A DNA stretch of 64,000 bases. Source: Streptomyces sp. HUAS ZL42. Its GTDB lineage: Bacteria; Actinomycetota; Actinomycetes; Streptomycetales; Streptomycetaceae. The stretch covers positions 186,001 to 250,000 of the forward strand of contig NZ_CP160403.1 in NCBI RefSeq assembly GCF_040782645.1, read 5' to 3'. The notes beneath the pieces were generated by a model. It did no database searches. It was not told where the DNA came from and saw only the letters and a program-made list of their open reading frames with translations. The translations under genes and the position numbers were made by a program. This document shows positions 1 through 8,563 of the stretch, piece by piece (the stretch's first letter is position 1; every line of letters starts with the position of its first letter).

Positions 1-8
1 GCGTCTCA

Positions 9-17
9 CCTCCTCCG
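9..17 (-). promoter_or_regulatory. Ribosome-binding-site-like sequence for a gene off the left edge
   Basis: Read on the minus strand, the first 22 bases contain GGAGGAGG followed by GTGAGACGC running off the window. This looks like the ribosome-binding site of a leftward gene whose start codon is just outside. The operator at 121-146 lies upstream of it. The gene cannot be identified; other subunits of a dihydroxyacetone kinase are only a guess from the genes at 1138-1813. Confidence 0.35.
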
Positions 18-120
18 CGTGGAGCGGGCTGTGAAGGGAGGTGACCGCCAGGTGGTCAGGGTCGGGCAACCTGGCGGCCGCTCAGGGGAACCGGGAAGTT
101 TTAAGCCTCCGGCTGCATGT

Positions 121-146
121 CGTTCATCATGGATGAACGTTGTTCC
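121..146. promoter_or_regulatory. Probable IclR operator (copy 1)
   Basis: An 8-bp inverted repeat, CGTTCATC / GATGAACG with a 3-nt centre, is followed three bases later by GTTCCG. The same arrangement, GTTCA-n5-GATGAAC-n3-GTTCCG, recurs at 1092-1117 between the IclR gene and dhaM. The shared layout suggests both are bound by the IclR protein encoded at 297-1076. This copy would control the leftward gene that starts beyond the window edge. Confidence 0.6.
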
Positions 147-214
147 GGAAATTAACGCCGCGTTTCCGGCCTGTCAAGAGGTTCGGCAGCCCTGGCGTTC
201 CGTCGGGACGAAGA

Positions 215-242
215 AGGCCCCTCGGCAGCTGCCGAGGGGCCT
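215..242. terminator. Palindromic hairpin terminator after the IclR gene
   Basis: A perfect 28-bp palindrome (14-bp arms, core GGCCCCTCGG / CCGAGGGGCC) lies about 55 bp beyond the stop codon of the leftward IclR gene. There is no T-tract, as is usual for high-GC actinobacterial terminators. It would separate the IclR transcript from the promoter region of the next leftward gene. Confidence 0.6.
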
Positions 243-296
243 GGATCAGGGGGCGGGGCGGGGGTGCGGACAAGCGCCACCGGGTTGCGGGGGCAG

Positions 297-1076
297 TCAG
301 GTCATCGCGCTGCGTGCGGACGCCCCGCGGGGGGCACCCAGGTCGCGGGAGAGGTTGCGGGCGGTCTCCCGGACGGCGACCGCAAGCTCCTGACGTGCCG
401 ATTCGGCCAGCAGCCGTTCGACGGGGCCGACGATGCCGATGGCGCCGACCACCTCGCCGGAGCGGTCGAAGACGGGAGAGGCGATACCTGCGTCCCCGAT
501 GGCGGACTCCTGGTCCTCGAACGCATAACCCGTCCTGAGGACCTCCTTCAACTGACCCGCCAGCTCCTCCGGGTCGGTGATGCTGGCGCCGGTGAGCACA
601 GCCGGCTCACCCGCGAGCAGCCGCTCACGCTCGTCGGCCGCGACGAAGGCCACGATGGCCTTGCCCAGAGCACACGTGCTCCACGGGATGCTGGCGCCCA
701 CCTCGAGGATCTGCACGGCACCCTCGGGCCGGAAGGCGTGGTGCACCACAAGGACGTGGTCACCGGTGAGCACGGCCACCCAGACCGCCTCGTTCGTCCG
801 GTTCGCGAGCTGGTCCGCCCACGTCAGCGAGCGGGTCCGCAGCTCCTGGGTGTCCAGGTAGGCGTTGCCCAGCTGCACCAGGTCAGGTCCCAGCTGGTAC
901 TTCGAACTGTCCCGGTCCTGCACCACCAGCCCCTCGGCCTCCAGCGTGCGCAGCAGCGCATGCACGGTCGGCTTGGCCACGCCCAGACGGTCGGCCAGCT
1001 CGGTCACTCCGAGCCGGGGCCCGGTGGACGCGAGCTCCCGCAGTATCTGCACCGCTCGCTGCACCGCCTGCACCAT
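297..1076 (-). CDS. IclR-family transcriptional regulator
   Basis: A 259-aa protein with the standard IclR layout: an N-terminal winged helix (about residues 5-65, including VTELADRLGVAKPTVHALL) and a C-terminal effector-binding domain (about 75-250). It starts at an ATG with a purine-rich GAGGGAGA stretch about 10 bases upstream. It is divergent from dhaM and HPr. The intervening 61 bp hold an operator-like motif that also occurs at 121-146, so it probably regulates itself, the dhaM operon and the off-window gene. The ligand is unknown; a C3 compound such as glycerol or dihydroxyacetone is inferred only from the neighbours. Confidence 0.93.
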   Translation of the reverse strand: MVQAVQRAVQILRELASTGPRLGVTELADRLGVAKPTVHALLRTLEAEGLVVQDRDSSKYQLGPDLVQLGNAYLDTQELRTRSLTWADQLANRTNEAVWVAVLTGDHVLVVHHAFRPEGAVQILEVGASIPWSTCALGKAIVAFVAADERERLLAGEPAVLTGASITDPEELAGQLKEVLRTGYAFEDQESAIGDAGIASPVFDRSGEVVGAIGIVGPVERLLAESARQELAVAVRETARNLSRDLGAPRGASARSAMT

Positions 1077-1091
1077 CGAAAATTTCTCCCT

Positions 1092-1117
1092 CGTTCACTA
1101 TTGATGAACAGCGTTCC
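1092..1117. promoter_or_regulatory. Probable IclR operator (copy 2) between iclR and dhaM
   Basis: The sequence CGTTCAC-TATT-GATGAACAGCGTTCCG shares GTTCA, GATGAAC and GTTCCG, at identical spacing, with the site at 121-146. It lies in the 61-bp gap between the divergent IclR gene (start 1076) and dhaM (start 1138), where it could repress both promoters. A further GTTCATG lies at 1134-1140 and overlaps the dhaM start. Confidence 0.6.
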
Positions 1118-1137
1118 GACATCTACGGTAACTGTTC

Positions 1138-1530
1138 ATGAGCACATCTGTCGGCATCGTACTCGTGTCCCACAGCGCCGAGCTCGCCTCGGGCCTTCAC
1201 CTGCTGGTGCAGCAGATCGGCTCCGACACGGTTCCCCTCGCCACCGCCGGAGGCACCGACGACGGCCGGATCGGCACCAGCTACGACCTTGTCCTCGCCG
1301 CCATCCGCAGCGTCGACCGCGGAGCCGGCGTCGTCGTCCTGCCCGACCTCGGCAGCTCCGTCCTGACCGCCCGCACCGTCCTGGAAGACCACCCCCGCCC
1401 CGACGTGCTGCTGGTCGACGCACCCTTCGTCGAAGGAGCCGTCGCAGCCGTCGTCACCGCCGCATCCGGCGCCGACCTCAAGACCGTCGCCGACGCCGCC
1501 AAGGAGGCCCGCAATGTCCACAAGCTCTGA
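1138..1530 (+). CDS. dhaM: Dihydroxyacetone kinase phosphotransfer subunit DhaM (EIIA-Man type)
   Basis: A 130-aa protein matching the EIIA-Man-like domain of DhaM, which passes phosphate from HPr to the ADP cofactor held by DhaL so that DhaK can phosphorylate dihydroxyacetone. It begins GIVLVSHSAELASG, with His12 as the expected phospho-histidine, and continues with the glycine-rich and VVLPDLGSS segments of the fold. Only the single EIIA domain is present, without the fused HPr and EI domains of E. coli DhaM; an HPr gene follows instead. The last 17 bases overlap the HPr gene. No good ribosome site is visible upstream. DhaK and DhaL are not in this window. Confidence 0.88.
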   Translation: MSTSVGIVLVSHSAELASGLHLLVQQIGSDTVPLATAGGTDDGRIGTSYDLVLAAIRSVDRGAGVVVLPDLGSSVLTARTVLEDHPRPDVLLVDAPFVEGAVAAVVTAASGADLKTVADAAKEARNVHKL

Positions 1531-1813
1531 CCCCACCACCACGATCGCCACGACCACGTCCAAACACGAGACGGCCGTCGTCCTGCCCGCCAACCTGCAC
1601 GCACGTCCGGCAGGCCAACTCGCCCGAGCCGCAGCGACATTCACCAGCACCATACGACTGGAGCACGCCGACCGGACGGTCAATCCGACCGGTGTCCTCG
1701 CCGTCATGGGCCTGGGCGCCACTGCCGGAAGCACCGTGACCGTCCGCGCCGAAGGCCACGACGCCGAACAGGCCGTCGCGGCGTTGGCCCAGATCCTCGC
1801 CACCGCCGAGTGA
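1514..1813 (+). CDS. HPr-family phosphocarrier protein
   Basis: A 99-aa HPr-like protein. The motif LHARPAG places the phosphorylatable histidine at residue 29, after a Thr/Ser-rich N-terminal extension of about 18 residues not usual in HPr. The segment VNPTGVLAVMGLGA aligns with the region around Ser46 of classical HPr, but the serine position is Gly, so it should not be controlled by HPr kinase. The strong AAGGAGG site lies inside dhaM, and the genes overlap by 17 bases, indicating coupled translation. The likely role is to feed phosphate to DhaM rather than to sugar permeases. Confidence 0.88.
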   Translation: MSTSSDPTTTIATTTSKHETAVVLPANLHARPAGQLARAAATFTSTIRLEHADRTVNPTGVLAVMGLGATAGSTVTVRAEGHDAEQAVAALAQILATAE

Positions 1814-1889
1814 CCCAACCGCCACCAGCGGCACGAAACCAGCCTCCGCTTCCGACATGAGAAGCGACGACCAGTGGAGGTGGCCGAGG

Positions 1890-2354
1890 ATGAGCGTCCC
1901 CGCCACGAACACGTCTGACGCCGAAATGGCCCCCATGGCCACGCCCTCGCGGGCCGAGCTGGTCTGCGCACTGCCGCACATCCCCGAGGCCGTCTCCGTC
2001 GTACGCCGACGGGCACGCACCGTCCTCACCCAATGGCGCGTGCCCACCCCGACGGTCGACGACGCCCTCCTGGTGATCTCGGAGCTGGCCACCAACGCGA
2101 TCGTCCACGCACGTCCCCCAGCCGTACTGCGGTTGCGCCTGCCCGAGGTCGGCGGCCGCCGCGCCCTCCGCGTCGAGGTCACCGACGCGGGGCCGGTGCC
2201 TCGACGACGCCCGTCGCACGCCGACGCGCCACCCTCCGAACACAAGGAAAACGGTCGCGGGACCGACATCGTCGCAGCCCTCTCCGCACGACACGGAATG
2301 TCCCGCCACCCCGAGAGGACCACCCGATGGGCCGATCTCCACATGGGGCCTTGA
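1890..2354 (+). CDS. RsbW/SpoIIAB-like ATP-binding protein
   Basis: A protein of about 154 aa with a GHKL-type HATPase fold. The N-box is ELATNAIVHA (about residue 60), a DAGP segment follows, and the G-box region is ENGRGTDIV. This is the small stand-alone anti-sigma-factor-like ATPase family very common in Streptomyces. An in-frame ATG exists at 1857, but the GGAGG at about 1876-1880 fits the ATG at 1890. It lies 76 bp after the HPr gene on the same strand and may or may not share its transcript. Partner sigma or anti-anti-sigma factors are not visible nearby. Confidence 0.8.
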   Translation: MSVPATNTSDAEMAPMATPSRAELVCALPHIPEAVSVVRRRARTVLTQWRVPTPTVDDALLVISELATNAIVHARPPAVLRLRLPEVGGRRALRVEVTDAGPVPRRRPSHADAPPSEHKENGRGTDIVAALSARHGMSRHPERTTRWADLHMGP

Positions 2355-2523
2355 CCACCCGTGGCACGGCAGCCACACGTCCCAGGGACGTTGTGGCAGG
2401 ACGAGGAACTGCCGAACCCGCGAGGTGCCGGACGGCGCCGCGGCACCGTCCGGCAGGCGACGACAACCGCAGCCACGGTCGTCTCACGCACCCGCGCATC
2501 GGGCCACATGTGCTCAAGACCTC

Positions 2524-2674
2524 GCGCGCGTCGGTGCAGCCCATGGCGGCGGAGGAATGCGTCGACGAGCCCGTCGGTCAATCCGTGCCCGATCGGCTCG
2601 TCGGTCACCAGCGCTCGGTAGTAGAGAGGGCCCACGAGCTGGTCCGTCCCGGCCGCCATGTCGAGGTCGGCAGG
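2524..2674 (-). pseudogene. TetR-family regulator, C-terminal fragment
   Basis: In one minus-strand frame about 50 codons read like the end of a TetR/AcrR regulator ligand domain, with DQLVGPLYYRALVTDEPI followed by GLTDGLVDAFLRRHG. No start, DNA-binding domain or continuous upstream frame is present, so this is a remnant. The rest of 2355-3041 holds nothing I can recognise. The debris adjoins an IS701-type remnant, which may have caused the loss. Confidence 0.6.
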
Positions 2675-3041
2675 GAGCTGCCCAGAAGACGGCGCCGGGG
2701 TCGGATTCGCTGAGGAACAAGGCCAGACGGCGCAGCAGCTCGACGTCACCGACACCGAGCGAGTGCGTCGAGTCGTCAAAAAACGAGGTGTTCGAGGTCC
2801 TCGGCACGCCGGGGCGTCCGGTGCTTCCTGCCTCGCTTCTGCTTCGACCTGCGAGAGGCCCAAAAATCCCCAACTGACCTCGCAACATACCGCGCTGACA
2901 ACACCTCATGCCTTGACGACCCGAGTTGGCCGTCCCGTACGACGCGCTCCCCCGACCTCTGGCGGCCGTCGAACCAGACCGCCTTGCAGAATTCCTTTCC
3001 GCCAGGCCAGCTCTGACGACGGCTTTGGGGAAGCTCGCTGC

Positions 3042-3543
3042 CGGTAGTTCGTTTAAATCCGGCGATGGTGTGGGTTGACGGCAGGTCAGCGCAGCGGCGG
3101 GGGTTTCGTGAGTATCTGTCTGGGCTGCTGGCACCGCGGGAGCGGAACAAGACGATCACCTGCCTGGCCGGGGCGGAGCCGGTAGCCGGCGCAGGGATGC
3201 CGGGGGTGCAGCGGCTGCAGTTCTTCTTGTCCGAGTCGCCCTGGGAGGCCGAGCAGGTCAACGACCGGCGGCTTGAACTGCTGCGCGAGCAGCCGGCGAC
3301 GACTCCGCACGACGGCGGGGCCATCGTGATCGACGACTCCGGGGACCGCAAGGACGGCACGGCGACCGCGCATGTGGGCCGACAGTGGCTGGGCCGGCTG
3401 GGCAAAACGGACAACGGCATCGTCACCGTGACCACGGTGTGGACCGACGGCCGCGTGACGGGCCAGAGAGGGGGCCCGGCCACACCCCACCAGCACCAAC
3501 TGCCCTGCCGGCCCAGAGCCTTACGGGCCGTCCGTTCCTGGCT
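3042..3543 (+). mobile_element. IS701-type insertion sequence remnant, internally deleted
   Basis: A frame from about 3065 reads as the start of an IS701-family transposase (FREYLSGLLAPRERNK, the SPWEAEQVNDRR region, then AIVIDDSGDRKDG with the first catalytic Asp). After about 3460 it jumps directly to the protein's last part (TGQRGGPATPHQHQLP, RALRAVRSWL). The middle, with the other catalytic residues, is missing. The left end GGTAGTTCGTTTAAATCCGG matches, in inward orientation, the end of the related copy at about 19968, so it is the terminal repeat. The right end is lost near 3543. Not mobile on its own. Confidence 0.75.
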
Positions 3544-3634
3544 TTGGCGGCAACCAGTGCTGGCCCGCGCGGTGCGCGGATCACCGAGGCTCACGGCCCC
3601 CCATCGGCAGGGCATCCTCGCTGAGCGCCGCCAC

Positions 3635-4267
3635 TCAGTGACCTCGTGCAATCCAGTCGGCGAGGTGGGGCGCTTCAGCGCCGATGGTGGTGCCCTGTCC
3701 GTGCCCGGTACGCGCTTGCGTGGCCGGTGGCAGCACAAGGAGGCGGTCCCGGATCGAGCGGATGATGGTCGGGAAGTTCGAGTACGACCGACCGGTCGCT
3801 CCTGGACCGCCCGCAAACAGCGTGTCGCCCGTGAAGACGGTGTTGAGCGAGGGCAGGTACAGGCAGATGGCCCCGGGCGTGTGCCCAGGGGTGTGCAGCA
3901 CCCGCAATTCCGTGCCCGCGACGGGGATGCGCTGGTTGTCGGAGAGGTAACCGCCGGGGTCGTGGTCGGGGTGGGTGTGCTTCCACAGCAGCCGGTCGTC
4001 CAGGTGGACGAAAACGGGCGCGCCGGTGGCCTCGGCGAGGGCGGGAGCCGCGTTGATGTGGTCGTTGTGGGCATGGGTACACACGATGGCGGTCAGACGG
4101 CGGTCTCCGACGGCACGGGCGATCGCCTCCGCGTCGTGGGCGGCGTCGATGACGACCGCCTCGTGGTCGTCGCCGACGATCCAGACGTTGTTGTCGACGT
4201 TCCAGGTGCCGCCGTCCAGGCTGAAGGTGCCCGAGGTGATGACGTGCTCGATGCGGACGCCGGTCAT
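3635..4267 (-). CDS. Metallo-beta-lactamase-fold hydrolase linked to mycothiol formaldehyde oxidation
   Basis: A 210-aa MBL-fold protein. The zinc motif is THAHNDH (about residue 70), followed by HTPGHTPGA and GDTLFAGG. It starts at the ATG at 4267, overlapping by one base the stop of the dehydrogenase upstream, so the two are translationally coupled. MBL proteins in this position beside S-(hydroxymethyl)mycothiol dehydrogenase are believed to hydrolyse the thioester product, the mycothiol counterpart of glyoxalase II or formyl-thiol hydrolase. The exact substrate is inferred from context. It is the last gene of the leftward P450 operon. Confidence 0.88.
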   Translation of the reverse strand: MTGVRIEHVITSGTFSLDGGTWNVDNNVWIVGDDHEAVVIDAAHDAEAIARAVGDRRLTAIVCTHAHNDHINAAPALAEATGAPVFVHLDDRLLWKHTHPDHDPGGYLSDNQRIPVAGTELRVLHTPGHTPGAICLYLPSLNTVFTGDTLFAGGPGATGRSYSNFPTIIRSIRDRLLVLPPATQARTGHGQGTTIGAEAPHLADWIARGH

Positions 4268-5352
4268 CACAGCATCACCACCGAACGCAGGACGTCGCCC
4301 CGGTGCATATGGGCGAAGGCGTCCTCGACCTCGTCCAGGGCGATGGTCTCGGTGACGAAGGCGTCCAGGTCCAGTCGGCCCTGCAGGTAGAGGTCGATGA
4401 GCATCGGGAAGTCGCGGGAGGGCAGGCAGTCGCCGTACCAGGAGGACTTCAGGGCTCCGCCGCGGCCGAAGACGTCCAGCAGCGGCAGTTCGAGCGTCAT
4501 GTCCGGGGTGGGCACCCCGACGAGGACGACCGTGCCGGCGAGGTCGCGGGCGTAGAAGGCCTGCCGGTAGGTTTCCGGGCGGCCGACGGCCTCGATGACG
4601 GTGTCGGCGCCGAACCCGCCGGTCAGCTCGCGGATCGCCTCGACCGGGTCGGTCTCCTTGGAGTTGACGGTGTGGGTGGCGCCCAGGCTCTTGGCGGTGG
4701 CCAGCTTGCGGTCGTCGATGTCGACGGCGATGACCTTGGCCGCACCGGCCAGGTGGGACCCGACGATCGCGGCATCTCCGACGCCGCCGCAGCCGATGAC
4801 GGCCACCGTGTCCCCTCGGCCGACGTTGCCGGTGTTGATCGCCGCGCCGATGCCGGCCATCACCCCGCAGCCGAGCAGACCGGCCGCGGCCGGTGAGGCG
4901 GCCGGGTCGACCTTCGTGCACTGCCCGGCGGCGACCAGCGTCTTCTCGGCGAAGGCTCCGATACCGAGGGCGGGCGAGAGCTCGGTGCCGTCCAGGAGAG
5001 TCATCTTCTGTGCGGCGTTGTGGGTGTCGAAGCAGTACTGGGGGCGTCCGCGCCGGCAGGCGCGGCAGCGGCCGCACACGGCGCGCCAGTTGAGGATGAC
5101 GAAGTCGCCGGGTTCGACGTCCGTCACTCCGGGGCCGACTTCTTCGACGACGCCGGCCGCCTCGTGCCCGAGGAGGAAGGGGAAGTCGTCGTTGATGCCC
5201 CCGTCGCGGTAGTGCAGGTCGGTGTGGCAGACACCGCACGCCTGGACTTTCACCACTGCCTCTCCCGGGCCCGGGTCGGGCACGACGATCGTCTCGACGG
5301 CTACCGGCTCGCCTTTGGCGCGGGCGACGACACCGCGTACGTGGTGGGGCAT
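4267..5352 (-). CDS. S-(hydroxymethyl)mycothiol dehydrogenase
   Basis: A 361-aa zinc-dependent medium-chain alcohol dehydrogenase, the usual length for mycothiol-dependent formaldehyde dehydrogenase. Visible features are catalytic zinc ligands in [12 protein letters not shown] (Cys39) and GHEAAG, the four-cysteine structural zinc lobe [15 protein letters not shown], and the Rossmann motif AVIGCGGVG. It oxidises the mycothiol adduct of formaldehyde, the thiol used in place of glutathione by Actinobacteria. The ATG at 5352 gives the family length, although the frame runs further upstream. Its place after a P450 of the CYP199 type suggests that formaldehyde released by O-demethylation is the substrate. 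Confidence 0.9.
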   Translation of the reverse strand: MPHHVRGVVARAKGEPVAVETIVVPDPGPGEAVVKVQACGVCHTDLHYRDGGINDDFPFLLGHEAAGVVEEVGPGVTDVEPGDFVILNWRAVCGRCRACRRGRPQYCFDTHNAAQKMTLLDGTELSPALGIGAFAEKTLVAAGQCTKVDPAASPAAAGLLGCGVMAGIGAAINTGNVGRGDTVAVIGCGGVGDAAIVGSHLAGAAKVIAVDIDDRKLATAKSLGATHTVNSKETDPVEAIRELTGGFGADTVIEAVGRPETYRQAFYARDLAGTVVLVGVPTPDMTLELPLLDVFGRGGALKSSWYGDCLPSRDFPMLIDLYLQGRLDLDAFVTETIALDEVEDAFAHMHRGDVLRSVVML

Positions 5353-5411
5353 GGAGGTGGTCCTCTCGCTGTGCGATGTGGGTGGGTGGGAGCGGGTGCG
5401 GTCGCCGGAGG

Positions 5412-6629
5412 TCACCTTGCGGGACGCACGGTGACGGGGAGCACTGCCCAGGAGCGCAGGGTGTTGTTGAGATGGCGGCGGGGTTCGCCGGTGAGCTCGA
5501 TGCGTTCCACGCGGCGGGCGAGGGCGGTCAGCAGGGCCTCGGCCTCCAGGCGGGCGACGTGCTGGCCGACGCACTGGTGGATGCCCATGCCGAAGCCGAC
5601 GTGGCCGGAGGGGTCCCGGGTGAGGTCGAAGCGGTCGGCATCGGGCCAGCGGGCCGGGTCGCGGTTGGCGGCGCCAAGGAACATGAGGATCTTCATGCCC
5701 TCAGGGATGAGGGCGCCGGCGATGGTGACGTCGGTGGTGGCGGTACGGAAGAAGGTCTGCACGGGTGACTGCCAGCGCACCGCTTCGTCGAACGCCACAC
5801 GCGCCGACTCGGGTCGTTCGCGCAGTCGTTGCCACTGGTCGGGGTGGGTCGCGAAGGCGTAGAGGGTGGCGGCGAGGCCGTGGACGGTGGTGTCGACGCC
5901 GGCGGTGAGCAGGGAGCGCACCACCAGGGGTGCCTGGGTGTGCGTGAGGTCGCCGCGGTCGGCGGCGGCCCATATACGGGAGCCGAAACCGTCCTCGCTC
6001 AGCGCCTCGCGGGCGCACTGGGCGTTCACCCAGGCCGACAACTCGGCCGCCCGGTCAGCGTCGGCCTTCACGAGGTCGTTGGCCGGTCCGAAGGCGTTGA
6101 AGGCCATGTTGCCGTAAGGCAGAAGGTGGTCCCGTCCCTCGGGACCCAGTCCGACGGCGTCGGGGAACACACGGAGCGGAAACGCCCTGGCCAGGTCCGT
6201 GAAGGCGTCGAACTGCCTGCCCCGGTCGGCCAGTACGGTGTCGACCAGTTCCTCGGCGACCGTCTGCCACGTCGCGCGCAGTTGGCGCAGGGCGGGTAGT
6301 GCGAGGATCTCGCGCAGGACACGGCGCGGGGCGTCGTGGTGCGGCGGGTCGGCTTCCAGCAGCAGGCTAGGCGGCCGCCAGGGTTTCTCGTGACGGAAGT
6401 TGGCCAGTCCGACGCCGGCGGCGGACTGGAAGGCCTGCCAGTCGACCAGGGCGGCGTGCACCTCGCGGTAGCGGGCCAGCGCGTACACGTTGTAGCGGGT
6501 CAGGTGGACGACGGGACCGGCTTGCCGCAACTGCTGGTGCAGCGGCTCGGGTTGTGCCAGATGTTCGGCGGCGAAGGGGTCCGCGTCACTCGTGGGGAGC
6601 GACACGGCGGGGGCCGGTGCGTGGGTCAT
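5412..6629 (-). CDS. Cytochrome P450, CYP199-like (aromatic O-demethylase)
   Basis: A 405-aa soluble bacterial P450. It shows the I-helix segment [12 protein letters not shown], the ExxR pair in [10 protein letters not shown], and the haem loop [13 protein letters not shown] with the cysteine ligand. The stretch from [13 protein letters not shown] to the haem loop and the C-terminal NNTLRSW closely resemble the CYP199A family, which oxidises para-substituted benzoates such as 4-methoxybenzoate. The chosen ATG has GGAG upstream. A ferredoxin reductase lies 55 bp upstream and formaldehyde-removal genes lie downstream. The substrate is inferred; related CYP255 guaiacol demethylases have similar gene sets. 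Confidence 0.9.
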   Translation of the reverse strand: MTHAPAPAVSLPTSDADPFAAEHLAQPEPLHQQLRQAGPVVHLTRYNVYALARYREVHAALVDWQAFQSAAGVGLANFRHEKPWRPPSLLLEADPPHHDAPRRVLREILALPALRQLRATWQTVAEELVDTVLADRGRQFDAFTDLARAFPLRVFPDAVGLGPEGRDHLLPYGNMAFNAFGPANDLVKADADRAAELSAWVNAQCAREALSEDGFGSRIWAAADRGDLTHTQAPLVVRSLLTAGVDTTVHGLAATLYAFATHPDQWQRLRERPESARVAFDEAVRWQSPVQTFFRTATTDVTIAGALIPEGMKILMFLGAANRDPARWPDADRFDLTRDPSGHVGFGMGIHQCVGQHVARLEAEALLTALARRVERIELTGEPRRHLNNTLRSWAVLPVTVRPAR

Positions 6630-6684
6630 GGCGGCTCCAAGCGGAAGAGGGCACGGGGCACGGGGGCATGTCTGCGGGTGCGGC

Positions 6685-7668
6685 TCAGAGGTCGAGGACG
6701 AGGCGGTCACCGCGGGAGCGGGATACGCACGGGAGCATGCAGTCGTTCGCGGCCCGTTCGTGGTCGGCGAGGATCGAGTCCCGGTGATCGGGCGTCCCTT
6801 CCAGCACCGGCGTGAGGCAGGTGCCGCAGGTGCCCTGCTCGCAGGAGGACAGGACGTCGGCTCCCACCTGTCGTACGGCGTGCAGGACGGAGGTGTCCGG
6901 CATGACAGTCACGGTGCGGCCCGTGCGGCGCAGCTCCACCTCGAAGGCGGCCTGGTGGACGGGCTCCGGCAGGGCGGCGGCGTTGAAGCGCTCGGTGCGC
7001 AGGCTGTACGACGGCCAGGCGGCGCAGGCCTGCTCGACGGCCGCCAACAGCGGCGCCGGTCCGCAGCAGTAGACCTTGGTGCCGGGATCCGGGGTGTCCA
7101 GCCACGGGGCCAGGTCCAGCAGGCCGCACTCGTCCTGGGGGCTGATGTGCACTCGGTCGCCGTGGGCGGCCGACAGTTCCTCGCGGAACGCCATCGAGGC
7201 ACGGCTGCGGCCTCCGTACAGCAACTGCCAGTCGGCGCCGATCAGTTCAGCCTGGTGGATCATAGGCAGCAGCGGGGTGATGCCGATGCCGCCCGCGATG
7301 AACAGGTACCGCTCGGCCGGAACCAGCGGGAAGTGGTTGCGCGGCCCGCCCACACCGACCAGGTCACCCGGCGCGAGCCGGTCGTGCACGTACGCCGAGC
7401 CACCACGCCCGGCCGGCTCGCGCAGGACCGCGATGCGGTAGGTGTACGAGTCCCACCGGTCACCGCACAGGGAGTACTGCCGGGTCGTCCCTTCCGGCAG
7501 GACCAGGTCGATGTGCGAGCCAGGGGTCCAGTCCGGCAGCCGCGCGGCGTCCGGGTGGGCGAGAGTGAGAGATACGACACCGTCGGCGATCGTGTCTTTG
7601 GCGCGGATCTCCAGTGTCACCCTGGAGAGGGCGGATTGGGGAACCCGGAGCAGGCTGTCTGCGACCAC
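6685..7668 (-). CDS. Phthalate dioxygenase reductase-type (VanB-like) electron transfer protein
   Basis: A 327-aa three-part reductase: an FAD domain with RQYSLCG, an NAD domain with GGIGITPLLPMI, and a C-terminal plant-type 2Fe-2S domain with CEQGTCGTCL and a later Cys in CMLPC. It carries electrons from NAD(P)H to the P450 encoded next, replacing separate ferredoxin and reductase proteins. GTG at 7668 is preferred because GGGAGG lies 7 bases upstream, whereas the in-frame ATG at 7740 has no ribosome site. Use of a VanB-like reductase with a CYP199-like P450 fits an aromatic demethylase. Confidence 0.9.
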   Translation of the reverse strand: MVADSLLRVPQSALSRVTLEIRAKDTIADGVVSLTLAHPDAARLPDWTPGSHIDLVLPEGTTRQYSLCGDRWDSYTYRIAVLREPAGRGGSAYVHDRLAPGDLVGVGGPRNHFPLVPAERYLFIAGGIGITPLLPMIHQAELIGADWQLLYGGRSRASMAFREELSAAHGDRVHISPQDECGLLDLAPWLDTPDPGTKVYCCGPAPLLAAVEQACAAWPSYSLRTERFNAAALPEPVHQAAFEVELRRTGRTVTVMPDTSVLHAVRQVGADVLSSCEQGTCGTCLTPVLEGTPDHRDSILADHERAANDCMLPCVSRSRGDRLVLDL

Positions 7669-7816
7669 GTCGTCGCCTCCCGTCTGTGGAATGCAGGCAG
7701 GATGCTCAGGGCCGGGGCTGTCTCGCGACGGCATTCTCATTCAGTGAGAGACGAATTTCGTGCGGATGCCACGCGGATGTCGCGCCACCGTCGCATGACC
7801 GTCGGCAGCCCCGTCG

Positions 7817-8563
7817 TCACGTGCTGCCCAGGGCGCGCGAGATGCCGCGGGCGGCGGTCCGTACGACGGGGACGACCGCTTGGGCGCTCGCGTCGTTGGG
7901 CACGATGACGGCCAGAGCCGCTATCACCGTGCCGTCGCCGCCGCGCACGGGGGCGGCGATCCCGAGGGCCTCTTCGTGGACGTAGCCAGGGCAGTAGGCG
8001 TATCCCTGCTGCCGGACGTCGGCCAGGATCGCGCGTAGCTGTGCCGGGGTGGCCGGAGTTCGGGGTGTGTAGGTGGTGAGGGGGCCGGCGAGGATGCGTT
8101 CCCTCAGAGAGACGGGGCCGTGGGCCAGCAGCACCAGGCCGCTGGAGGAGGCGTGCAGGGGCAGCCGGCCGGCGACCCGGGTGTAGTTGATCACCGCGCT
8201 GGGTGCCGAGAGGCGCTCCAGGAACAGCACGTCGTCGCCGTCGCGCACGCCCAGCTGCACGTGGTGGCCGACGACGTCGTGCACGCCCTCCATGAACGGC
8301 ATCGCGGTGTCCCTCAGCGAGAGCGTCGGCGAAGCGCGTGTCACCAGCTCCCACAGGCGCACACCGATCCGCACCTTGCGGTCGTCGTCCCGGCTGAGGA
8401 AGCCGTGCGCCACCAGCTCGGCCACGAGCCGGGAGGCCGTCGCCACATGCAGCCCGCTGCGGCGGGCGATCTCCGAGACGGTCAGCGCCGGCTCGTCCTG
8501 GCTGAAGGCCTCCAGGATGCGAGCCGCCCGGGAAAGGACCGAGTCATGGAGGGGTGTCTTCAT
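7817..8563 (-). CDS. IclR-family transcriptional regulator
   Basis: A 248-aa IclR protein with an N-terminal winged helix (LTVSEIARRSGLHVATASRLV at about residues 30-50) and a C-terminal effector domain ending near TAARGISRALGS. The start at 8563 (MKTPLHDS) gives the normal family length; the frame continues upstream without a family match. It lies in the same direction just upstream of the reductase and P450 genes, with a 148-bp gap, and is the likely local regulator. IclR proteins often control aromatic acid catabolism. Confidence 0.9.
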   Translation of the reverse strand: MKTPLHDSVLSRAARILEAFSQDEPALTVSEIARRSGLHVATASRLVAELVAHGFLSRDDDRKVRIGVRLWELVTRASPTLSLRDTAMPFMEGVHDVVGHHVQLGVRDGDDVLFLERLSAPSAVINYTRVAGRLPLHASSSGLVLLAHGPVSLRERILAGPLTTYTPRTPATPAQLRAILADVRQQGYAYCPGYVHEEALGIAAPVRGGDGTVIAALAVIVPNDASAQAVVPVVRTAARGISRALGST

